Of a DNA stretch of 39,669 nucleotides, positions 1 to 7,929 are shown one piece after another. The notes under the pieces are model-generated. The model was not told the DNA's origin. It worked only from the letters and a program-made list of their open reading frames with translations, and did not search any database. The first letter of the stretch is position 1. Every line of letters begins with the position of its first letter. The translations under genes and the position numbers were made by a program. Origin of the DNA: Dechloromonas denitrificans (GTDB lineage: Bacteria > Pseudomonadota > Gammaproteobacteria > Burkholderiales > Rhodocyclaceae); the NCBI RefSeq assembly GCF_001551835.1, contig NZ_LODL01000035.1, positions 35,401 to 75,069 on the forward strand, given 5' to 3'.

Positions 1-12
1 TTTGGTCCGGAT

Positions 13-39
13 AAAGCCTTGAGAAATCAAGGCTTTTTT
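13..39 (+). terminator. Rho-independent terminator of a gene left of the window
   Basis: A perfect 9-bp stem (13-21 with 28-36, loop AGAAAT) runs into a T tract. It would end a transcript entering from the left, which fits the inferred tRNA-Pro (attL side) just outside the window. Confidence 0.65.
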
Positions 40-54
40 CGTTTACTGCGTCCC

Positions 55-86
55 ATTGGAGCATAAGTTTTTGTCTATGCTCCAAT
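55..86. repeat. Perfect 11-bp inverted repeat upstream of the integrase
   Basis: ATTGGAGCATA (55-65) and TATGCTCCAAT (76-86) are perfect inverted arms around a 10-nt T-rich centre. It lies between the terminator and the integrase start. It could be a recombinase arm site, an operator for the integrase promoter, or a second terminator-like hairpin; the sequence does not decide. Confidence 0.5.
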
Positions 87-196
87 CGTGATCCAACGAA
101 TCCGGGGTGTTTTGATTTGTCGTCCAGTTTTTTGGGGCCGACACATCGAAAACGGTGCCTAGTGGCTATACGGTAACTCTATCGAAAGGAGTTACC

Positions 197-1528
197 ATGG
201 CTCAACAGCCATCTCAGTGCTGCAATGTTCAGAACCGTTCGCCCTGGCAAGTCGAGGTTCGTTCCAAGTCCCAAAGTAATCAGCGCTTTCCCTACAACCG
301 CAAGGCGGATGCGAAGGCCTGCCTAAAGTTGATGACCGAGCAAGGCGCCAAAGCCAAACTCGTCCAACTCGAGACGTCGTTTCAGTTGCGTGTCCGTCGC
401 AAAGGGGCTCGTGTCCAGGTCATCACGTTTGACACGGCGGTACAGGCCGAGCAGGCTCGCCTGAAAATCGAGTCGGAGCTGTCGGTCAGCATTATTCGGG
501 ATTACGCGAGCGCCGCCCAAACGACGCTGCGCGACCTCATGGCGCGCTATCGGGACGAAGTTGTCCCCGGCCACAAAGGGGCTGATATCGAGAAGACCCG
601 CATCAACCGCATCCTGCGTACCGAGGCTTTCGTCGATAAGAAATTGGCGGCGCTGTGCACCGAAGACTTGCAAGATTTCATTACGGACCGACTGACTGAA
701 GTCGCGCCCGCCACTGTTGACCGCGACCTGGACGTGCTGTCCCAGGTAATCCGTTACGCAGCGGATGTATGGAAAATCGCAGCCGCCGAAAGCCCGTTTG
801 TCGGCCTGCATCGGCCGAAGTATTTCAATGAGCGTGACCGGCGCTTGCTGCCTGACGAAGAGCAGCTATTGCTCAAAGCTGCGCGGGCTGATGAAAATCC
901 CTACGTCGAGCCGGCTATCATTCTGGCGCTGGAAACTGCTGCCCGCCGGGGGGAGTTGCTGTCCATCCGGAAATGCGATGTTTTTCTTGATGAGCGTTAT
1001 GCCTACCTGCGTGATACCAAGAACGGTCGCCCGCGGAAGGTGCCATTGACCACCCGTGCGCTGCAGGTCTGCCAGGTCTTGATGGCGGAGTGCAGTGCCG
1101 ATGACGAGCCGCTTCTCAAACTGACGGCGAATGCCTTGAAGATTGCTTTTTTCAGGCGGGTCGTACCGGCTTCCGGTGTGGAGGACATTCATTTTCATGA
1201 CCTGCGCCACGAGGCTATCAGTCGTCTGGCTGAGTCGGGAAGGTTCCAACTTATCGAGTTGCAGGCCATCTCAGGCCATCGGGATACGCGTATGCTGCTG
1301 CGCTACGCCCATCTGTGCTGTGGCAATCTCGCCGAGAAGATGGATGGCGTTGCCATGGAGCGTACCAGCAAGGAGTATTTCCACCGTGGGCGTCGTCGTC
1401 GGGTGGATACTGTGACGTCGGTGGTCCATCAACCCAAGACAACACTGCCAGTCGCGCCGGTATCGCAGTCCCAGCCTAGCAACGTCATCGCGTTGTTTGG
1501 CGGGGCATTAGCCCGGCGCAGCCGCTGA
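197..1528 (+). CDS. Site-specific tyrosine recombinase (phage-type integrase)
   Basis: This enzyme catalyses strand exchange between the element and the chromosomal att site. In the 443-aa product an N-terminal arm-binding-like region (about 15-100) is followed by a SAM-like core-binding domain (about 108-200) and a catalytic domain (about 215-390). The full catalytic set is visible: R250 (TAARRGELL), K275, H334-x-x-R337 (HDLRHE), H361 (SGHRDT) and nucleophile Y370. The ATG at 197 was chosen over an in-frame GTG at 155 because AAAGGAG lies at 185-191. A tail of about 60 residues after the tyrosine is basic and low-complexity. As the first gene inside the left end, it most likely integrates the island at tRNA-Pro. 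It looks intact. Confidence 0.93.
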   Translation: MAQQPSQCCNVQNRSPWQVEVRSKSQSNQRFPYNRKADAKACLKLMTEQGAKAKLVQLETSFQLRVRRKGARVQVITFDTAVQAEQARLKIESELSVSIIRDYASAAQTTLRDLMARYRDEVVPGHKGADIEKTRINRILRTEAFVDKKLAALCTEDLQDFITDRLTEVAPATVDRDLDVLSQVIRYAADVWKIAAAESPFVGLHRPKYFNERDRRLLPDEEQLLLKAARADENPYVEPAIILALETAARRGELLSIRKCDVFLDERYAYLRDTKNGRPRKVPLTTRALQVCQVLMAECSADDEPLLKLTANALKIAFFRRVVPASGVEDIHFHDLRHEAISRLAESGRFQLIELQAISGHRDTRMLLRYAHLCCGNLAEKMDGVAMERTSKEYFHRGRRRRVDTVTSVVHQPKTTLPVAPVSQSQPSNVIALFGGALARRSR

Positions 1529-1536
1529 TTGGATGG

Positions 1537-1566
1537 GCACCCGGTGGCCCGGCCGGGTGCCTTATT
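1537..1566. terminator. Shared terminator between convergent genes
   Basis: GCACCCGG (1537-1544) pairs with CCGGGTGC (1553-1560), followed by CTTATT. It sits in the 33-bp gap between the integrase stop and the stop of the convergent gene, and may serve both directions. Confidence 0.55.
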
Positions 1567-2359
1567 GATGTCCGCCTGCTATGGGCAATCCGAGGGCCGC
1601 CAATTCGCGCTCCTCTTCCAATACAGACGGGCGTAGCGCGCTCCATCCGGCCGGGCGCCGAAATTGGGCCCGGCTCCCGAGGCGGGCAATCACATCGGAT
1701 GTCCTGAACCACAGGCGTTTGACCAGCGCGACCGTTTCGCGCTCAAAAATGTGGCCGCGCTTGAAGACCTGCGCAGACTCCGGCAACAGTGCTCCGATCT
1801 CGACGCAGGTGTTTTCGAGATTGGTAAGGAGGGCCTGGAGCCGTTCCTCTGCTACCGGATTGGATTCGGTGGAGGGCGTCGCCGTATCCACCGGCATGGC
1901 CGACTGCATGCAGGATGCAAGCCTTGCGGAGGCACCCAAGAGGTTGGCGAGGAGTCGCTGTAGCTCTGGGCGGTCAATCAGGTCCCTGTACGCCGGCAGG
2001 TTGGGGATGGCCTCGAGATTCTGGGCCGCCCAGCGCAGGGCGTTCTCTATGCCTTGCAGGTTTCGGCGTGCAGTCTCTTCCGCTTCACGCTGGCGCGCCG
2101 GAGTCAGCACATCAGTCTCGATGCGTTCCATGAGCGCTTGGTAGCGCTCGGGACGTCCTGCGGTCGCGGCTCGAAGTAATGATTCGAAGGCAGCAGGGAG
2201 TTCGGTCGTAGTGACGGGAAACGAGCCAAGGTAGGACTGCGACGATGCGCCGCTGCCATCGGGCAAGCGCACGTACCGGTTGGCGTAGAGCATGACACTC
2301 GTCCGGTTGATTTTGAGTGAGACGGATGTTGGTTGTGTCAGGGGTTGATTGGCTGGCAT
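1562..2359 (-). CDS. Hypothetical protein of unknown function, convergent with the integrase
   Basis: The family is not recognised. The 265-aa product has no signal peptide or membrane segment. After a short polar N-terminus (about 1-50, with the pattern KINRTSVMLYANRYVRLPDG) it is mostly predicted helical, with heptad-like Leu/Ala spacing in the middle, consistent with a helical bundle. The start at 2359 (MPANQP) is preferred over the upstream in-frame ATG at 2419 because GAGG lies about 8 nt upstream. Its place next to the integrase at the element end suggests an element-maintenance or accessory role, but this is only position-based inference. Confidence 0.7.
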   Translation of the reverse strand: MPANQPLTQPTSVSLKINRTSVMLYANRYVRLPDGSGASSQSYLGSFPVTTTELPAAFESLLRAATAGRPERYQALMERIETDVLTPARQREAEETARRNLQGIENALRWAAQNLEAIPNLPAYRDLIDRPELQRLLANLLGASARLASCMQSAMPVDTATPSTESNPVAEERLQALLTNLENTCVEIGALLPESAQVFKRGHIFERETVALVKRLWFRTSDVIARLGSRAQFRRPAGWSALRPSVLEEERELAALGLPIAGGHQ

Positions 2360-2834
2360 CAGGGATTCCTCGCTGGGTTGATGCCCTATATAGCGACCGG
2401 CCTCAGTTATTTCGTTCAACCTGGTGGTAGGTCGCTGATCGCACGGTTGCGCTCGGGTGATTACAACGAGTGAGATGGCGCTTGCGCGTAAGACTCACCT
2501 TGTTGATGCAAGCGGTGATGGCGCGGACGACCGGCAATACAATCCTAGTGAGCGTAGCTTATCCGTAGGTGACACCATGGGGGATTGCAGGCGTCGGCCC
2601 GGTGGTGCCGCCGCCAGAGTACCTCGGCTGGCGACCACTCCTGAGAAACGGCCAGACGTACCGGATGGGGGCCCATGCAGTCGATTCGGCAAATTCGTAC
2701 TGCACAACGAGCCTGAGAAACACTCGGCTCCTGATCGAGCCGAGGAGCCTGCCTTATTGTGAGGGCCCCCAAGCCGAATGGTACGGCAGCGTGGCGCCTG
2801 GAGGAATGTGCGGAGTATGTATTATTCTCCTTGC
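2360..2834. other. 475-bp stretch without a convincing gene
   Basis: Short overlapping frames on both strands give no recognisable protein and no consistent ribosome binding site. The only clear structure is the hairpin at 2723-2744, listed separately. The promoter of the minus-strand gene at 1562-2359 must lie at its left end. Confidence 0.5.
2723..2744 (-). terminator. Possible terminator of the minus-strand gene 2835-3470
   Basis: CTCGGCTC (2723-2730) and GAGCCGAG (2737-2744) form a perfect 8-bp stem with a 6-nt loop. Read on the minus strand it is followed by TGTTTCTC, only a weak T tract, and lies about 90 nt past the stop codon. Confidence 0.35.
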
Positions 2835-3470
2835 CTAACTCGCAGTGAGTTGCATCGGCTCACCGTGACTGATTTTCTGCACGTAGTAGATAACCGGCAG
2901 TGGGCCCGTAAAACCTCTCCGGTGACTCTCTTGGTACAGGCGCCAGGTTTGCTGTCGAACGCCGTGGAATCCGGGCTGATGAGCAAGTCGCTCCAGCCAA
3001 GCTTTCAGGGCGCTTTCGTTGCGCTGGCCGGTGAGTGAGGCCAGCGTCAGATGGTGCTCGGCCATCTCGCTTTTGGGGCGGCGCCAGGTCCAACTCGTAC
3101 GCCCACGCGTTGGGTAGCGCACCAGTTCGTAGCCCAGCCACGTGAGACGAGATTTGCTGGTGACCGATAGCCAGTTTTCTTGCTCCAGGCCTTTGCCCTC
3201 CGTGGCGAGCAATAGCCAGTGCACTGTCTCGGCGTTTTCCGGCCAGTACAGCACCAAAAGGGCGTTGGCGTCCCCCCGCTGTTTTCTGACCAGGCGCTGT
3301 GCTGGCGTGGCGCCGATAGCGTAGCGGGCGTGGAACTTATGGGCGAGGCGCTCAGCCTTGTCGGCTCGGATTGTGCCCGAGGTGTACCGTTGGTAGCCGC
3401 GTGGGACCAAATCGAGAATACGACTCAGGGCGGCGGTTTTGCTACGCGAGACAGGTGTGGAGGGAGGCAT
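2835..3470 (-). CDS. Hypothetical protein of mobile-element type
   Basis: The function is not recognised. The 211-aa product is basic and Arg/Trp-rich, soluble, and has no signal peptide. Its N-terminal part (about 8-75) has the pattern ILDLVPRGYQRYTSG...DKAERLAHKFHARYAI...AQRLVRKQRGDANALLV, which I associate with uncharacterised proteins of proteobacterial genomic islands; this recollection could not be checked. The start codon overlaps one arm of a 23-bp inverted repeat, and the likely Shine-Dalgarno (AGGA) lies inside that repeat, so translation may be controlled by RNA structure. It is transcribed away from the structured region that begins near 3600. Confidence 0.7.
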   Translation of the reverse strand: MPPSTPVSRSKTAALSRILDLVPRGYQRYTSGTIRADKAERLAHKFHARYAIGATPAQRLVRKQRGDANALLVLYWPENAETVHWLLLATEGKGLEQENWLSVTSKSRLTWLGYELVRYPTRGRTSWTWRRPKSEMAEHHLTLASLTGQRNESALKAWLERLAHQPGFHGVRQQTWRLYQESHRRGFTGPLPVIYYVQKISHGEPMQLTAS

Positions 3471-3520
3471 TGGTGCGGTTCCTATTTGGGGTTACTACCC
3501 CATATAGGAACCGCACCAAT
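3469..3520. promoter_or_regulatory. 23-bp inverted repeat overlapping a start codon
   Basis: Arms 3469-3491 and 3498-3520 match at 22 of 23 positions around a 6-nt loop (TTACTA). The left arm contains the end of the start codon (3468-3470) of the minus-strand gene, and its ribosome binding site falls in the repeat. It could be an operator for a dimeric regulator or an mRNA hairpin hiding the ribosome binding site. A smaller perfect hairpin (TGTGAC, gaa, GTCACA; 3535-3549) lies beside it. Confidence 0.6.
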
Positions 3521-3599
3521 GCAGTGTGATTTACTGTGACGAAGTCACACATATTGATGGTCCACGCAAAAATGGTGGCAATCGCTATACAAAACTGGA

Positions 3600-4950
3600 C
3601 ACAAGCGGGCAGACGATGAAGATCGTCTGCGTGCGCATGCCGCGGCGTTCTGCCCAAAGCATCCGACCGGGCGGGCGGGTGTTTCGGGCAGAACGCCAAC
3701 TGCAAACACACTGGCCGAAAGGCCACGCTGGACCGCCAGTCCAGCACGTTGAGGATCGCCAGTCCTCAACCGAGCAAACGCTGAAGCCGCATGCCTCTAA
3801 TAGGGCTGGTGCGGCTACGCTGGGCGCTCGGGGGTGCAACTCCCCCGTTCGACCCAATCGCACGTCCCCGCTCGCTGCAACATCGCGACCAGCGAGAGCC
3901 GGGGCCATAGGACAACGACGTTGGGCGACCATGAAACGGCATCAGGCAGGAAATGGCCTGATGACCTGGTTGCAAGCGAAAGCGGGTAAAGAGTCCCGCC
4001 GACGGGGCGTGCCGAAAGGGCGCAACGTCTGCCGCACACGACGGCTGATGAGCGTATGGCAACGTACGAGGGCTGCAAGGGGAAACCTGGCGCAGTCGAT
4101 ACCTCGGGAAACAGGGGATCTCTGGATAGCTCAAGCGTGTAACGGCACCCCACGAGGGTGCTGTGCGGAGTTCCGTAGAGCCAAAGGCATGGAGCCGTGG
4201 TTCGTCGTCGATGATGCAAATGATGAGTAAGAGAAGGGCTATGGAACATCGCCTCTCTGAAATCCAAGGAAAGCCGGAAGGCTAGTCATTTTGCTGAGAC
4301 AGTGGCGCTACGGAGCGCAGTAGCTGCAATCTAAATGGGGAACCTCTCTCCTGGCCGTGACGGGTGGCACCGTGCGGATAGATGGGGAGAGGGGGAGACT
4401 CGGTGAATAGGGTTTGACCGACAGGACGATACGACCGAAGTCCGTCGGGAACTGCGCAAGCAGTGGCGAGGGTGGCACCTTGTCCCGAAAGCCGGGAGCG
4501 TTTGCGAAAGTGTGTTCCCCGAGAGGGGAGAAATAGGGCTTGGCAGCCCGTTGCAGTATGGCCTCCTGAATCGCTTGGCGGCGGTTCAGGGGACAGCATC
4601 GTTTGGCGACGGTGTGAGCGTACCAGGGGTTCGGTGTCACGCCGAACAAAATTCAACACTACTTCGGGCCCCCCGCAATTGCGGGAGCCTGTCTTTGATC
4701 GCGAGTCCTTGTCTTGACAGTCAAGGAACTGCAAACGACACTTGCCGCGCTGCTGAAACAACAGCAGTCGGGGGTGGAAGCCCGAAATTGGAGTCACGAC
4801 CAGAGGCGGCGTCTTGCCTGTCCTCTGTCGTCGTCTGGCGTGCCATGGGCGGCCGGGCGAGGGGAGCCTTGTGCTCGCCGGTGGCTCCATCGGTCTTCCA
4901 ACCCCCGTTTCGGTCGCCCACCCGATTGGAAGCGGGTGGGGTTCAACCTA
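3600..4950 (+). ncRNA. Candidate large structured RNA (about 1.35 kb), class unknown
   Basis: No reading frame here resembles a protein, yet perfect hairpins follow one another. Examples: 3609-3617/3622-3630 (9 bp); 3644-3655/3686-3697 (12 bp); 3712-3716/3721-3725 closing a GAAA loop; 3728-3733/3739-3744 and 3748-3755/3763-3770, two adjacent stems sharing the loop motif CGCCAG; 3785-3791/3810-3816; 3940-3947/3956-3963; 4145-4150/4156-4161; 4750-4755/4762-4767. CGAAAG, the core of a GNRA-capped stem, occurs five times on the plus strand (3716, 3977, 4013, 4486, 4505), which favours plus-strand transcription. A small gene follows at 4965. Inferred: a long noncoding RNA or very long structured leader. 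The ends are arbitrary. No group II intron domain V, reverse transcriptase or known riboswitch core was found. Confidence 0.42.
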
Positions 4951-4964
4951 CATAGGAGCGCATC

Positions 4965-5270
4965 ATGACCCAAGCCCTATTCCCGGCCGTGGCCGGTTTC
5001 ACCACTGCGAATACCGAAGCTGAACTGGTTCGGAGTGGAAATAAATTCAAGGCGCATATCGCCGATAAAATCCCCATCGCGGACGCGTTGAGCGAAGTGC
5101 AGTCGCTGTGTGGCTGTGTCGCCGAGTTGGATGCCGCTGTCCGTGCAGGGCAGCTTTCTCCAACGACCGCAAAGGTGACAATGATCTATACGCTGGGTAT
5201 GGCTCAGTCGATTTTATCGGCGGCCACGAATGGCGTCTGGCAGTACAAAATCGATGGGAAATCTTGGTAG
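4965..5270 (+). CDS. Small hypothetical protein downstream of the structured RNA region
   Basis: The product is a 101-aa protein of unknown function. AGGAG at 4953-4957 sits well before the ATG. It is mainly helical and has no signal peptide. The segment KIPIADALSEVQSLCGCVAELDAAV weakly resembles the short DUF3077-type proteins of pseudomonads; this is an impression only. It begins 15 nt after the end of the hairpin-rich stretch, so the RNA may be its leader, or the gene may simply be adjacent. Confidence 0.65.
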   Translation: MTQALFPAVAGFTTANTEAELVRSGNKFKAHIADKIPIADALSEVQSLCGCVAELDAAVRAGQLSPTTAKVTMIYTLGMAQSILSAATNGVWQYKIDGKSW

Positions 5271-5603
5271 AGGCGCTCGGTGTATTCGGGCACTTTGAGT
5301 CAGGCCTCGGTTGATGGCGTGAGTCCTGTTTCGTGTGCTGAATACTCGGGTCTCCCTATTTGATACTCCAATAAACGGATTGCCACGGGCGTAGTAGCTT
5401 CCCGTGGCAATCGATTAGGGAGCTTCTCGATTTTCGATGAGACCTGACTTGCCCGCATCGTGCTGTTGTTCCCTGCCAGTTCAAGCGGGTTAAGGCGATG
5501 CCGCCAAAATTCCAATAAAAGGCCTCAATCGCTATACAGGAGTGTGTCTCAATTGTTTTTTGCAATTGAGGGCTCACTCAAGGTCATTTTTGGGAGTTTA
5601 GTG
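5271..5603. other. Intergenic region with two hairpins and a repeated 13-mer
   Basis: No gene is seen. A 12-bp perfect inverted repeat lies at 5378-5389/5401-5412 (11-nt loop). CAATCGCTATACA at 5526-5538 exactly repeats 3579-3591 and includes a -10-like TATACA. Just downstream CTCAATTG (5548-5555) pairs with CAATTGAG (5563-5570) around a T-rich loop. The region probably holds the promoter and leader of the regulator gene at 5604. Confidence 0.5.
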
Positions 5604-6089
5604 ATGAATGTAATTCCTTTCCCTGCTCCAGGGGCGCCTGTCACGGCGCGGCCTCAATCTCTGGATGCAGTTGTGATAACGCGAGGCCGGAGGGCCGGAA
5701 TCAAAACCGTCTCTTCGGAGACGAACGAGCATCGTCGCCAGTGGCTGCTAGCGGTTATGGTACAACCTGGTGCGAATGCCGAGCTCTGTAGGCTGTTAGA
5801 GGCCCCGGACTCCTTCGTGTCTCATCTGATATCGGGGCGTAGGACGTTTACCAATGCACTGGCGAGAAGGATTGAGCTCGTGCTTGGCCTGGCGAGCGGA
5901 GCGATTGATGAAGGTATATCCCCTCGCCTCATTGTTCAACAACGCGATAGCGCTGATTCCAAGCCCGAACGGGTTTTGGATGAATCAATCGAGAGGGCTC
6001 TGTTGGGGATGCTCACTTCGGCCATCCACCAAGGCCGGGTAGGTAATCAGGAGGCACTGCAATTACTGAGGTCAATCGTAGTGATGTAA
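5604..6089 (+). CDS. XRE/Cro-like helix-turn-helix regulator
   Basis: Residues about 45-102 of this 161-aa protein (RRQWLLAVM...NAELCRLLEAPDSFVSHLISGRRTFT...RRIELVLGL) follow the pattern of lambda-repressor-like domains: a helix, a turn with AELCRLL, a recognition helix SFVSHLISGRR, then the typical ARRIE..LGL helix. It probably represses element genes, perhaps including its own. The ATG at 5604 was chosen because GGGAG lies at 5592-5596; a longer frame from 5460 has no ribosome binding site. The region after the HTH (105-161) is helical and could mediate dimerisation. A hairpin (5548-5570) and a -10-like box lie upstream. Confidence 0.75.
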   Translation: MNVIPFPAPGAPVTARPQSLDAVVITRGRRAGIKTVSSETNEHRRQWLLAVMVQPGANAELCRLLEAPDSFVSHLISGRRTFTNALARRIELVLGLASGAIDEGISPRLIVQQRDSADSKPERVLDESIERALLGMLTSAIHQGRVGNQEALQLLRSIVVM

Positions 6090-6094
6090 CTTTT

Positions 6095-6119
6095 GGCCCG
6101 ACTTTGTCGGGCCATTTTT
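6095..6119 (+). terminator. Rho-independent terminator after the HTH gene
   Basis: GGCCCGAC (6095-6102), loop TTT, GTCGGGCC (6106-6113), then ATTTTTC. It begins 5 nt after the stop codon. Confidence 0.9.
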
Positions 6120-6451
6120 CTGATCTGCATTATTTGGCTATTGCTACCCGCAATTGCTGGGCTTGGGGCATTTTTTGACCTTCCGCTGATCGGCCTGAAC
6201 GGTCATTGGGGACCGGAGCTGTCTACGTCCGGAATGAATAGGTCACCGGTCGTCAGCCGGGAAATCGTTACCAATGACCGCTTTGCACTTCTGCTTATAG
6301 CCGGACCCGACCCTTTGCGGACTCTGGTCTTTCGTCTGGCATACGGCTGTTGTTCAACTGAAACCAGTCCAACGGTTGAGGTGACCCGCCCACCGAAGGC
6401 GGTGCGGATCGAACGAATTGGTTAGACCTTTTTGAGTTCAGGTCTTGGGAT
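6120..6451. other. 332-bp stretch without a recognisable gene
   Basis: An open frame spans it on the plus strand, but it begins within the terminator and shows no family resemblance. Base composition drops towards the right, where the low-GC block begins. Confidence 0.5.
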
Positions 6452-7525
6452 TCAGCACAAAACAATACCGGTGGGAATGACTCTGAAATTAAAAGTCATT
6501 GTCCAAAATTTTTTATCCGAACTCGGCTCAATGGTCCATGGTCCATAGTGTCCCATCATCATTTCTATCCGAGCTTGTTCATGATATTTAATCCCGTTTT
6601 CGTCTATGGGTATGCGAAGGCTGTTCTTGTCCGATGCCCACTCGTAGGTCAACCCATACTTGGAAAGAATGCTTTCAACCATATCTCTGGCGAAATCTAT
6701 GCTTCCTGGTTCAGCATTAGTGCGTGGGATATTTAATCTTTCTACAACATATTGACTGCGCTGCTCTGTTAGAGGAATGCTAAAGATTTTATAGGCATAT
6801 TCATTGAACTGTGTAAGTTCTTCACCAAGCCCCCATTTTTCATGGCTTTCAAGTATAAATGTCTTTTCCTGATGGGAAATATCCTTTGTGGGGATCGTGG
6901 ATTTTTTTAACTCCTGGAGAACGTAGTCAAAAAAATCCAATAAGTAATTGTAGATTATTCCCGTGTAGTGGCAGAAGTAGTTGTCGGCATACATTACAAG
7001 ACCGTCGGGGCGGGAGTATATTGAGCAGTTGCTCATTATGCTATTAACGTCGATATTGTAGGAATTGAAGGCAAGACGCTCGCTTTCATAGAATGGCATT
7101 ATGTTGATGCCGCCGTGAACAATTCTGTTTCTAATAAAATTGATTTCCTTGTACCAGCCTAGCCCAAGAAAATCATATTTTTCTTTGTGTTCGGCAAATT
7201 TAGCCTCAAGCTCTTCGTATTTCTTCTTGCTCTTTTGGTTTAGTAAGATGGAGCCAATCTGATACGACAAGTCCCAAATGGTGCTTAATTTGATAAAGCA
7301 GTACTCAATAAATTGAGCGCGTAAAATTGGTTCATTGGATAAGTTCGCATTCCTCTCTGTATGAGTGATAATCCAGTGGGTCGCCAAAAATAATTTATTG
7401 AAATGCGTCCGAAGGTTTTTGCATAGCATGACAAACTTTTTATTTTCGAGAGCGTTGTCATCGTAGCTATGTAGGTAAATAAGAATTTCAGCGAGAGGGC
7501 TTTCAATCCAGTCTTTCTCGTTCAT
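6452..7525 (-). CDS. HEPN-like domain protein, low GC
   Basis: The 357-aa product is soluble and AT-rich, unlike its neighbours, which points to separate acquisition. An all-helical N-terminal half (about 1-220) carries R132-N-R-I-V-H137, an R-x4-H motif in the context FIRNRIVHGG. This matches the catalytic/RNA-binding signature of HEPN domains, common in RNase toxins and defence proteins. The C-terminal part (about 230-357) is not recognised; it ends with a beta-rich stretch (WTIEPSSDKKFWTMTFNF). Inferred role: RNA-cleaving effector or antiphage protein. It stands alone, and no obvious nucleotidyltransferase antitoxin is adjacent. A single short motif is limited evidence. Confidence 0.6.
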   Translation of the reverse strand: MNEKDWIESPLAEILIYLHSYDDNALENKKFVMLCKNLRTHFNKLFLATHWIITHTERNANLSNEPILRAQFIEYCFIKLSTIWDLSYQIGSILLNQKSKKKYEELEAKFAEHKEKYDFLGLGWYKEINFIRNRIVHGGINIMPFYESERLAFNSYNIDVNSIMSNCSIYSRPDGLVMYADNYFCHYTGIIYNYLLDFFDYVLQELKKSTIPTKDISHQEKTFILESHEKWGLGEELTQFNEYAYKIFSIPLTEQRSQYVVERLNIPRTNAEPGSIDFARDMVESILSKYGLTYEWASDKNSLRIPIDENGIKYHEQARIEMMMGHYGPWTIEPSSDKKFWTMTFNFRVIPTGIVLC

Positions 7526-7748
7526 GTGTTTTTTCCAGTAAAGGATAGAGGGGTTTGTCTAACATTTAAGGTAAGGGGCGGCCCGCTTACGGAACGTCCC
7601 AGCAGCCTAAGGCTGCGCCTTGACCGGAATGTTGAACGAGGCCGCTACGCAGAGAAGTCGGCTTCGATGTTGTCTGTCTGAATTCAGAATGTTGCCTCGC
7701 CCCTCCATGGAGGGATTTTCAAATCGACATACGCGAGGTTGCCGCAAG

Positions 7749-7925
7749 ATGGATAAGAAGTCCGCTCCTGATTTCGACCAGAACTACCTGTTGCATCTCA
7801 AACGCCTCAAGTTCAACTCCTTGGCTTGATATGAACGTTCATGCGATTGCCCTGGGTCAAGCTTGACCTCTACGGCCTGAAGTTCGATTACGAGCAAGTC
7901 CTGAAGAAGCCTTGGGGACTTTTCA
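7749..7925 (+). pseudogene. Remnant of an IS91-associated XerD-like tyrosine recombinase
   Basis: Two fragments of one protein are visible. The first (from 7749) reads DFDQNYLLHLKRLKFNSLA and stops at 7829; the second (from 7859, in another frame) reads KLDLYGLKFDYEQVLKKPW. Recombinases accompanying IS91-like transposons begin FDxxYxxHLKxLKLxGL and carry VKLDLYGLKFxYxxVLxKPW further on. Only about 30 nt lie between the fragments where the family should have roughly 200, so there is an internal deletion plus a frame change, and the catalytic domain is lost. Confidence 0.6.
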
Positions 7926-7929
7926 AAGC

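Noticed and set aside
1..12. The 3' end of a tRNA at the left edge
   Set aside because: The first bases do not match the 47-bp att repeat, so the expected left att is outside the window and cannot be confirmed.
3600..4950. Group II intron, retron or DGR as explanation of the structured stretch
   Set aside because: No reverse transcriptase frame, no recognisable domain V and no template/variable repeat pair were found. The start GTGCGC near 3631 alone is not enough.
6093..6425. A 110-aa open frame with a hydrophobic start
   Set aside because: It starts within the terminator of the preceding gene, has no ribosome binding site and resembles nothing.
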